Positions 14,462 to 20,827 of a stretch of DNA of 25,921 bases are shown piece by piece (positions within the stretch are counted from its first letter, which is position 1; each line of letters opens with the position of its first letter). The position numbers and the translations under genes are program-made. The notes beneath the pieces were generated by a model. That model had not been told where the DNA came from, did no database searches, and saw only the letters and a list, made by a program, of their open reading frames with translations. Source of the stretch: a virus; the IMG/VR virus record IMGVR_UViG_3300043395_000134, positions 1-25,921 of that record. The stretch is one strand, 5' to 3'.

Positions 14462-15406
14462 CTAGTTTAGCATAGACAGTATTGATTTGTCAAATTGGTA
14501 TTCCAATTCTTTTATTGACTTATCGTCCATATCGCCTATATCTTTATATTGTTTATCTAAGTTAATTACGGTAACACTTCCACTTAATCTTTCGACTATC
14601 TTTTCTTTCATGTTACCGCCTGCCTCATCGTTATCAGCAATAATAATTATATCACTAAAGTACCTTTGAAGCAAATCTATTTGTTTGGATGATACATTTG
14701 CACCCAATGTGGCGACTGCTGGAAAACCAACCTGATCTAATCTAATGGCATCAAATGATGATTCCACTACATAAACCTTAGATGCAGTTTTAACTCTATT
14801 TAAATTAAATAATAATTTAGATTTGGGTAGTTTAGTTGTATTCTTAAATTCTTTACCTTCAACTGATCTTGCTACAAAGCCAACACATAAACCTTCATGG
14901 TTATATACTGGTATTGATATCATGTCCTGATTTTCAGAGTAACCAAGTTTAAATTTAATTACAGAATCTTTAGTAATCTTTCTTCTAATAAAATAATCTT
15001 TTGCTCTTTCAGAAACTAGTGCTTGTTCGTGCAATCTATCTACAACAGAAATATCAAACTCTGTCCACTCTTCTTTTTCAACTAACTTATAATTTACCTC
15101 AGATAAAATATCTGTTTCAACCTCTTTACTCTTAATAAATCTAACAGCCTCAAAATATGTTCTATTAGAAAAATGCATTACAAGTTCTACTAAGTCTGCC
15201 GTCTTGCTACAAGAAAAACAAAAAAACAATCCACTAAACTTATTTATTTCTCCAGCAGGTGTTCTATGGTTTGAGTGAAACGGACAAAATACTATGTACT
15301 CAGACTCTGCTTCTTTTTCTACAGTTATGCCAGATCCTGCGAGTACTCTTTTAACTTGGCTGGTTGTGTATACACTGGCTTCACTCCGTCTATTCCTAGT
15401 ATCCAT
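14462..15406 (-). CDS. DnaG-like primase
   Basis: This 314-residue protein has a CHC2 zinc site (C41, H44, C63, C66: FCPFH ... CFSC), a linking helical part, and a TOPRIM domain with E215 (VYVVESSFDA) and D258/D260 (IIIADNDEAGG). Primases with this order make RNA primers for DNA polymerase. It lacks the C-terminal helicase-binding domain of bacterial DnaG (about 600 residues), which is usual in phages. ATG 15406 lies 82 nt inside the upstream gene. A GTG at 15373 with GGAG eight nt ahead would give a shorter overlap and keeps the zinc site, so the start is not settled. The helicase is encoded one gene upstream. Confidence 0.92.
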   Translation of the reverse strand: MDTRNRRSEASVYTTSQVKRVLAGSGITVEKEAESEYIVFCPFHSNHRTPAGEINKFSGLFFCFSCSKTADLVELVMHFSNRTYFEAVRFIKSKEVETDILSEVNYKLVEKEEWTEFDISVVDRLHEQALVSERAKDYFIRRKITKDSVIKFKLGYSENQDMISIPVYNHEGLCVGFVARSVEGKEFKNTTKLPKSKLLFNLNRVKTASKVYVVESSFDAIRLDQVGFPAVATLGANVSSKQIDLLQRYFSDIIIIADNDEAGGNMKEKIVERLSGSVTVINLDKQYKDIGDMDDKSIKELEYQFDKSILSMLN

Positions 15407-15651
15407 TCTGCTTTCTTTCTCCCAATATATATTCCGTATACGCTTAATGTAAATTCAAAGTAATTTTTGTTTTCATTATATGATAGTGTAAATTGTGGAT
15501 CGATGTCAAATTTTGGAACATACCCAGATAGTCGCATTTCTGATACCAATAGTCTGATATATTCTTGCTGTAATCTGTATATTGCAGAGTCATCATTGAT
15601 GACCCCATTTAAACCAAACCTTTTTATGGGTTTGTGCTGATATGTCTCCAT
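15325..15651 (-). CDS. Small conserved-looking protein between helicase and primase
   Basis: This 108-residue protein shows mixed alpha/beta character: a helix DSAIYRLQQEYIRLLVSEMR, then strands (FTLSYNENKNYFEFTLSVYG) and a Trp-Ile segment. I recall similar proteins in actinobacteriophages but know of no function. The ATG has no Shine-Dalgarno sequence, yet TATAAT lies exactly 7 nt upstream, overlapping the stop codon of the helicase gene. It overlaps primase by up to 82 nt. Position suggests a helper for helicase or primase; that is inference. Confidence 0.78.
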   Translation of the reverse strand: METYQHKPIKRFGLNGVINDDSAIYRLQQEYIRLLVSEMRLSGYVPKFDIDPQFTLSYNENKNYFEFTLSVYGIYIGRKKAEWILGIDGVKPVYTQPAKLKEYSQDLA

Positions 15652-15658
15652 ACCGCAT

Positions 15659-15664
15659 ATTATA
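15659..15664 (-). promoter_or_regulatory. Candidate -10 box, leaderless start of the 108-residue gene
   Basis: The minus strand has TATAAT followed by ATGCGGT and then the ATG at 15651. Seven nt of spacing would put the first transcribed base at the start codon. The box includes the TAA stop of the helicase gene. It lacks the TGN extension and a clear -35, so it could be chance. Confidence 0.38.
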
Positions 15665-16886
15665 CTGTCTTATCTTCATAATCCTTATATCTGTAATATC
15701 CCTTGTCAAAATCAGCCTGAACTAAGAATTCTCCCATAAAACCATTACGGTTCTTTCTAAATACGCATTCAATAATGTCACTATTTGTACCTCGCCCAAG
15801 TGCCAAAACCCAGTCAGCATCGTAAGCAATCTGCCTTGACCATGCTGTTTGACCAAGAGTTGGCACGGTTTCAAGTTTGGTTACATCGTCAGGAGTAGCA
15901 GAAGAGATAGCAATAATAGGAACCTCTTCTGAAATAGCCATCAACTTTAATTCACGAGAAAGATTCTTCATGCGAACAGTTTCATTATCTGACTTTTGAT
16001 TTGGACTCATGAGTTGCAAATAGTCTACAATAACAAAGTCTGGTTTATATTGATCAATCTTTCCACGAAGAACTAATGGATTAATATCTCCACCAGTGTC
16101 GTTTGAAATAATATGAAACTCTGGTCTACCCTGAACATATTTAGTGTGCCAGGACTTTAACATGTCCATCTCAACTTCACCAGCACTTAATTTACGATGT
16201 GACCAAACTCCCTCCCCCATAATTGCAAATACACGATTTCTAACTTCAACCTCAGACATTTCAAGACTTATGATCATTGGGCTACGACCCTGTTTCCAAG
16301 CCTGTACAGCGAAATAGAGAGATAGCCAAGACTTTCCTATACCTGGATATGCAAGAAAGACTCCTAACTGCCCTGGCATGATTCCAGAAGGTAGGTAGTT
16401 GTCAAATCCTGGAAGACCTGTTTTAATTCCTATAGCGCCAGCCTCTTGTTGCTTCTTTAGGTTTTCAAAATATGCAACTGCTGAATCTAAATCAGTAACA
16501 TCAATATCACGAATGGCTGCAGTATTTTTTCTAAGTTCTGCTGTTTTTGTAATTAATATTTCTAATGCCTCAACACCAAGACCGCCTTGCACATCTGTCG
16601 CAGCAGATCTAATAATATCCTTTAAACTATTTGTAAGATACTCTGCCTGTAATTCTTCAAGATGGTGTTTTGTTGACCCAACCCCATTAATAGGTTCAAA
16701 GTCTCTAAACTTTTCAACTACTAACTCTGATGGAGGTACTGTTCCATTATGCTCATAATACTTTCTTATAAACTGCCAGACATCCACATGAGTGCTGAGT
16801 ATGCTTTCTACATTGGCCTGTAATAATACATGAGCCTGCTTATCTTTTAATACGGCTGAGATTAACTTTGATTCTGTATTATTCAC
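15660..16886 (-). CDS. DnaB-like replicative helicase
   Basis: This 408-residue RecA-fold helicase has an N-terminal helical domain (1-125), a linker helix and a motor domain. Walker A is AYPGIGKS (179-186), Walker B is FVIVDYLQLMSP with D288, and the arginine-finger region is QTAWSRQIAYDADWVLALGR. DnaB-family helicases form hexamers that unwind the fork and recruit primase. The start is GTG at 16886 with AAGGAG seven nt ahead, 8 nt inside the end of the preceding 102-residue gene. Length is shorter than E. coli DnaB (471), mainly in the N-terminal domain, as in many phage helicases. Confidence 0.93.
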   Translation of the reverse strand: MNNTESKLISAVLKDKQAHVLLQANVESILSTHVDVWQFIRKYYEHNGTVPPSELVVEKFRDFEPINGVGSTKHHLEELQAEYLTNSLKDIIRSAATDVQGGLGVEALEILITKTAELRKNTAAIRDIDVTDLDSAVAYFENLKKQQEAGAIGIKTGLPGFDNYLPSGIMPGQLGVFLAYPGIGKSWLSLYFAVQAWKQGRSPMIISLEMSEVEVRNRVFAIMGEGVWSHRKLSAGEVEMDMLKSWHTKYVQGRPEFHIISNDTGGDINPLVLRGKIDQYKPDFVIVDYLQLMSPNQKSDNETVRMKNLSRELKLMAISEEVPIIAISSATPDDVTKLETVPTLGQTAWSRQIAYDADWVLALGRGTNSDIIECVFRKNRNGFMGEFLVQADFDKGYYRYKDYEDKTV

Positions 16887-17187
16887 TCAACCACTCCTTA
16901 GCCATCTTTCTACGCTCTTCTCGTTCCTTTAAATCCTTGTTCTGCTGTTCTTTTGCTTCTAGTATATCATCTGCCATATATGCAAAATTATTCCAGGACG
17001 GACTTTCGCTAACTTCAAAATAATATTCTAGTAAGTCATAGCAAACTTCTAGTCCATAAGATTCTATTAAGGCATCGGCAGACCATTGCTCAACCCACTT
17101 GTTATAGCGTGGCTCTTGTCCCAGTTTAAACTTATAGTGTTTGTCAAACCTACTCAACAGAGCAAAACGCTTCTGTTTATTAGTCAC
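16879..17187 (-). CDS. Small charged protein coupled to the helicase gene
   Basis: This 102-residue protein has a basic N-terminus (MTNKQKRFALLSRFDKHYKF), aromatic-rich middle (RYNKWVEQWSADALIESYGL, then YDLLEYYFEVSESPSWNNFA) and a charged C-terminal coiled coil (EAKEQQNKDLKEREERRKMA). Phage helicase loaders and primosome accessory proteins often have this size and lie next to DnaB. Translational overlap of 8 nt with the helicase start supports linked function. A loader role is inference; no AAA+ motif is present, so it is not DnaC-like. The start is GTG, one nt after the upstream stop. Confidence 0.75.
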   Translation of the reverse strand: MTNKQKRFALLSRFDKHYKFKLGQEPRYNKWVEQWSADALIESYGLEVCYDLLEYYFEVSESPSWNNFAYMADDILEAKEQQNKDLKEREERRKMAKEWLSE

Positions 17188-17188
17188 A

Positions 17189-17395
17189 CTATTCGCTTTC
17201 AGATAGTTCTAACTTTGCCTCTGATATTTTTGTTGTTAATTTATCTTCAACAAACTTATAGACACGCTCAAAAGCCTGATCCGTATTTTCACCATCACGC
17301 TTTGAATCTATTACACCTAGATCTAGTCTAAGTGATTGAAAATTTCCAAGATTTAATGTGTACCCCAGTGTTACTGATACTTTTGTTTCTTCCAT
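17189..17395 (-). CDS. Small protein of unknown function
   Basis: This 68-residue protein begins MEETKVSVTLGYTLNLGNFQ and continues with a short beta-rich part and a helix DQAFERVYKFVEDKLTTKIS. I chose ATG 17395, which has AGAAGGG about 6-8 nt upstream, over a start 11 codons earlier that overlaps the previous gene. It resembles, in form only, small ligand or DNA-associated proteins with a beta-beta-alpha layout. No family was recognised. It lies between the MerR-like gene and the helicase-associated gene. Confidence 0.65.
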   Translation of the reverse strand: MEETKVSVTLGYTLNLGNFQSLRLDLGVIDSKRDGENTDQAFERVYKFVEDKLTTKISEAKLELSESE

Positions 17396-17409
17396 TTCAT
17401 ACCCTTCTG

Positions 17410-17952
17410 TTATATTGATTCTGACCAAATTGGTATAAACCTACCATCTTCAGTCTTCGTATATGTCAGTATACCATCTCCCATTCTTCGTGTCAACTCA
17501 GCCTTTGTGGGAGTAATATCATTTGTTATTAAATTATCTTTTCTTGGTCTACCAATATGATATGTAGAAAGTATATCACGAATCTGATGAACTGTCGATT
17601 CTGAATAATATGACCTTATTTGCCATCCACGCTTTCCACCTTTTTGACACCCAACTGGTTCTGGGATAATTCCCTTTTTAATAAGAGATGGCATATATTT
17701 TTTATGCCTATTCATTAGTTGTGCTGTTTCAGAAATAGTATACGCTCTTTGTCTTTTTGTTTTAAAATCAGAAATTAAACAACTTTGTAATAAATCTTTT
17801 GTTATATTATAAATAGACATAATCCCACTTGATCTGTTATAATGATGCACTCTAACTAAATCACCATTTAAAAACCAGATTTTTTTACTTCCAGTTATTA
17901 CAGGAGCGAGATTGTATTCTTCGCTCTTATTTTTTCTACCGCTAGTAACCAT
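17410..17952 (-). CDS. MerR-like DNA-binding protein with AT-hook core
   Basis: This 180-residue protein has a beta-rich start (KIWFLNGDLVRVHHYN), then a winged-helix/MerR-like HTH (YTISETAQLMNRHKKYMPSL, residues 71-90, followed by KKGIIPEP), a basic wing (KGGKRGWQIR), a helix, and GRPRK (134-138), the core of an AT-hook. The end is RRMGDGILTYTKTEDGRFIP. It probably binds AT-rich DNA, as a transcription regulator or an origin-binding protein, given its place ahead of the replication genes. The first residues overlap the upstream zinc gene by 55 nt, but GAGGGAAAATG gives a good start. From memory this is a known actinobacteriophage family. Confidence 0.82.
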   Translation of the reverse strand: MVTSGRKNKSEEYNLAPVITGSKKIWFLNGDLVRVHHYNRSSGIMSIYNITKDLLQSCLISDFKTKRQRAYTISETAQLMNRHKKYMPSLIKKGIIPEPVGCQKGGKRGWQIRSYYSESTVHQIRDILSTYHIGRPRKDNLITNDITPTKAELTRRMGDGILTYTKTEDGRFIPIWSESI

Positions 17953-18089
17953 TTTCCCTCAACTGAGTTTTCTGGTGGATGATAAAAAACTCTTGTTCCA
18001 CAATGTAAACAATATGTCTCAATATGTGATATAGAATTATAAACTCTATCAACAAACATTTTTCTTTTACATTTCTTGCATGGTATCAT
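17898..18089 (-). CDS. Zinc-ribbon miniprotein
   Basis: This 63-residue basic protein has C4-x-x-C7 (CKKC) and C27-x-x-C30 (CLHC), a classical zinc ribbon, followed by RVFYHPPENSVEGKW. It starts with a TAATG overlap on the tail accessory gene. A nucleic-acid role is likely but unproven. It marks the switch from tail genes to replication genes. The 55-nt overlap with the MerR-like gene is long, so one of the two may have a different end or start in use. Confidence 0.72.
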   Translation of the reverse strand: MIPCKKCKRKMFVDRVYNSISHIETYCLHCGTRVFYHPPENSVEGKWLLAVEKIRAKNTISLL

Positions 18090-18529
18090 TAATTGGGTAT
18101 CCCTATTATCATTAGGTTTACCCCCACAGTTGCATCTCCGCCTTCATAAAATCTTACTAGACCAGTAACTTTTGTTGTTGTTGGTGGATCAATTACAACA
18201 GAAACATTTTTACCAGCAACCGTTCCAGTAATGTTTACTGGTGTTGCCGTTACAATTGGTGGAAACTTAAAATCAGCATAATCATAATCAAAAGAAACAG
18301 TGTCCCCAGGCTTTACTGTTTGCGTTGTTGTTACTTGCTTATATCCTAAAACTATTTTTGCATTAGACGTTTTTTCTGTTTCTGAAGGTCTTCCAGGAAT
18401 ATCTAATGTTAAATATTTATAAGTGGTAGATGGAATGCTTGCAGACAAACTATTGATAGCGTCAACCATACTATAAATGTATGTTACATCAAGCGGTTGT
18501 CCTCTTTCTGGTAATGGAATTTTTGCCAT
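18089..18529 (-). CDS. Tail accessory protein with H-type-lectin-like beta domain
   Basis: This 146-residue protein has a short helical N-terminal stretch (MAKIPLPERGQPLDVTYIYS, likely for attachment to the tail), and a beta domain with KPGDTVSFDYDYADFKFPPI and IVTATPVNITG. The FPP-x-VTATP pattern resembles the H-type lectin-like fold used in phage receptor-binding tips. It would help adsorption by binding sugars. The gene is last in the tail block. It has no Shine-Dalgarno, but has TGGTATAAT eight nt before the ATG, suggesting separate, perhaps leaderless, expression. Confidence 0.72.
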   Translation of the reverse strand: MAKIPLPERGQPLDVTYIYSMVDAINSLSASIPSTTYKYLTLDIPGRPSETEKTSNAKIVLGYKQVTTTQTVKPGDTVSFDYDYADFKFPPIVTATPVNITGTVAGKNVSVVIDPPTTTKVTGLVRFYEGGDATVGVNLMIIGIPN

Positions 18530-18537
18530 AATTAAAT

Positions 18538-18546
18538 ATTATACCA
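18538..18546 (-). promoter_or_regulatory. Extended -10 promoter, probably leaderless start of the lectin-like tail gene
   Basis: The minus strand is TGGTATAAT, then eight nt, then the ATG at 18529. The box begins right after the upstream stop codon. The same TGGTATAAT stands before the lipoprotein gene (423-431). No ribosome site is visible before this ATG. Confidence 0.5.
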
Positions 18547-18972
18547 TTAAATGGTAGTTCCTCCTGTATATATACTAGTTTTATCACTATATGTTTTGAT
18601 AGAAGATTTTGGATGAACAGAGACTGAGACGGCAGAAGCACTGCTATTTTTTACAAATGAATATGTATTATTGCTTGAAGATCCAACATATGCATAATCT
18701 CCAGCATCATATTTTACATAAATATCAAATGCCTGTATCGGTCTTATATTAGACCATCTAACAACAATAAATTCTCCACTTATAGAAACAGAACCCTCTT
18801 CCATTTCTTCTGGTAACTTTATTCCATTTATGTTGTATATTGGTGACCACTCAGACACTCTATTTTTATCTTCAGATATTATTCTGTATCTAACATAATG
18901 CTTATTCTGTGCATCAACACCAGGTAGAGTTTCTTGTGAAATAATAACATTTTTAATTATTTCTGAAGACAT
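18547..18972 (-). CDS. Tail protein with fibronectin type III-like domain
   Basis: This 141-residue beta-rich protein has KHYVRYRIISEDKNRVSEWS, a pattern seen in fibronectin III-like domains of phage tails, followed by IVVRWSNI, IQAFDIYVKYDAG and YAYVGSSSNNTYSF. These domains act as weakly sugar-binding decoration modules. It is coupled to the upstream 442-residue gene by a TAATG-type overlap. It probably belongs to the tail tip or fibre; its exact place is unknown. Confidence 0.75.
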   Translation of the reverse strand: MSSEIIKNVIISQETLPGVDAQNKHYVRYRIISEDKNRVSEWSPIYNINGIKLPEEMEEGSVSISGEFIVVRWSNIRPIQAFDIYVKYDAGDYAYVGSSSNNTYSFVKNSSASAVSVSVHPKSSIKTYSDKTSIYTGGTTI

Positions 18973-20300
18973 TATACATCCACCCCAAACCTAAACTCTA
19001 AATAACTTGCTTTATTTTCAGACTTTACTATAGTTCTTTTATTGTCTGTTGTTAATCTCGTATAGCCAACAAGACCATATAACGGATTAATTATTGATGT
19101 ATTCTCAAGTCTAAGTCCATCTAAAAGAACAAAATATTGATTTGAAGGTATATCATTTTCAATAACAGAACAATATACCTTTATCGTGTCTACGCTTGAC
19201 CAGTTAAATCCGTTGCTGCTTTTAACTAAATCCTGTAATTGTTTTTTTATAACAAAATATCTATTATTAGAAAAATCTAAACTTTCATCAACAACAAATC
19301 TAGCCCATTCTCCACTTCCAAAAACAGTAGAATTAGAAAACTCTATGATAATTTTAACGGCATCTGGAACATATGAGTTAGAATCAAATTTATTTATTAC
19401 TGAGAATGCAAGCCTTAATTCGTCTGTAGGAGTATTTTGTTTTAGATTAACATTTTCTCCAGTCAAAACAAGATGATTTCCTGGAGCAGTAACTGGAACT
19501 TGCTGTCCATCTTCTTCTATAATCTCGCAACTATCGCCAGCAAACGCTAAGGCTTTATTTAAAAATCTTGGTCTTTCATTTCTTATAGTACGAGCATTAC
19601 TTGCTAAAACTCTGTTATCTGCATTAGTAGAAAATATTTTATGTGTGACTGTTATGTTATTACTTTTTTCATCATTTAGTCCATCATTTCCAGCGTCAAG
19701 CGGTGTGAGAACTTCACTAATTGCAGTTTGATCTGGACCTACTGTCCAGTTTTTATTAGTATCAAAAGAAAAAATTGTTTTACTATCATAAACTCCAGCA
19801 TTCGGATTTGCTTTTGCTGACCAAACACCTATTTCTGATATCTCATATCTTTCTTCTGTCGGGACTTCTGCTGTTAAAACTATTTTAGAAACACCATCTT
19901 GATTAACATATCCCTTTGATGTTACTGGAACTCTTATCATCTCAAAATCTAAATTTTCTTTATTAGAAAAATCAAAATATATTGTTCCAGTAATTTCTTG
20001 CTGGGATATTGCATTTCCAGAATATTCAAATTCTAATATATTTTCATTAATGTCAACAATATTTTTTGTTCCGTCTATAGAACTTATATTTAATTTAACA
20101 TATACAGAATCTCCAATTTCAAATTCATGATCTGGGCATGTTAAATATAATTTTGTAGGTGTAGCCAAAATGTCTGTAATGTTAAAACTTAAAGATGATA
20201 TTGGCTTTGTACCGCAACCTATGGCGATATAGGAGGCATAAGATGTTGTCTGCCCAACCAGGTACTTTGATATTATGTTTTTGCCAATATTAGTTATCAT
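18972..20300 (-). CDS. Minor tail protein
   Basis: This 442-residue protein starts MITNIGKNIISKYLVGQTTS with YIAIGCGTKP, a beginning I recall from minor tail or fibre proteins of actinobacteriophages. Beta-strand-rich segments follow with repeated domain spacing; the middle includes KTIFSFDTNKNWTVGPDQTA and the end FVLLDGLRLENTS. It overlaps the gene before it by 4 nt (ATGA). It is likely part of the tail tip or fibre. I see no enzyme motif. Confidence 0.75.
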   Translation of the reverse strand: MITNIGKNIISKYLVGQTTSYASYIAIGCGTKPISSLSFNITDILATPTKLYLTCPDHEFEIGDSVYVKLNISSIDGTKNIVDINENILEFEYSGNAISQQEITGTIYFDFSNKENLDFEMIRVPVTSKGYVNQDGVSKIVLTAEVPTEERYEISEIGVWSAKANPNAGVYDSKTIFSFDTNKNWTVGPDQTAISEVLTPLDAGNDGLNDEKSNNITVTHKIFSTNADNRVLASNARTIRNERPRFLNKALAFAGDSCEIIEEDGQQVPVTAPGNHLVLTGENVNLKQNTPTDELRLAFSVINKFDSNSYVPDAVKIIIEFSNSTVFGSGEWARFVVDESLDFSNNRYFVIKKQLQDLVKSSNGFNWSSVDTIKVYCSVIENDIPSNQYFVLLDGLRLENTSIINPLYGLVGYTRLTTDNKRTIVKSENKASYLEFRFGVDV

Positions 20301-20827
20301 GATATATCCTCAGTATATATTGTACCATCTGACAGGTCTATGGAGTTAAAAATTTGAACCTCTACCTGCTCTGATTTTTCCATATTTGTAACATTTATAA
20401 CAAGGCTTCCAGTTATTGGGTCTATATAGACTATGTTGCAGTTAGGGCTTTTTACTTCAGACTCATAGTCATAATCATACCCCGTACCGCATTGAGGTAT
20501 CTTTTTTGATAGTTGTATTGGGAAGTTTTTAAAATAGTCTAATGATGCGTCTTGCAATTTTAATATGTTATTTGGATTCCATGTAAAATAGAGCATGCTT
20601 ATATTTTTAATTGGCTGATACAAAACATCAATGCCATTAATGAGGTCGTGTCTTGAAATATTTATTAACTCTTGGCCACCAATATCCTCAAAAACAAGAT
20701 CAGTCATTATCTCTACTGGTATTGCTATTTCATTAAATATTTGAAGATCTGGGGTGGCCTGCTTTACTGCAGTTGATGCTGTTGTAGAAGCCTGTGGAGT
20801 TGGTGTGTTTGGTGTTGAAGATGTCAT
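20297..20827 (-). CDS. Tail-associated protein
   Basis: This 176-residue protein begins with a Ser/Thr/Pro/Ala-rich flexible stretch (MTSSTPNTPTPQASTTASTA, 1-20) and continues as a beta domain (ELINISRHDLINGIDVLYQP, then MLYFTWNPNN). It follows the long tail protein with an ATGA overlap and is followed by a minor tail gene with the same overlap. It is probably a linker or accessory of the tail tip. The family was not recognised. Confidence 0.7.
   Translation of the reverse strand: MTSSTPNTPTPQASTTASTAVKQATPDLQIFNEIAIPVEIMTDLVFEDIGGQELINISRHDLINGIDVLYQPIKNISMLYFTWNPNNILKLQDASLDYFKNFPIQLSKKIPQCGTGYDYDYESEVKSPNCNIVYIDPITGSLVINVTNMEKSEQVEVQIFNSIDLSDGTIYTEDIS

Noticed and set aside
14646-14654. 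TGATATAAT on the minus strand inside the primase gene
   Set aside because: It encodes Asp-Ile-Ile of the TOPRIM strand; no gene starts downstream.
18538-18551. Hairpin ACCAT-TTA-ATGGT read as a terminator
   Set aside because: The stem is only five pairs and is not followed by a U-tract; it overlaps the extended -10 box.
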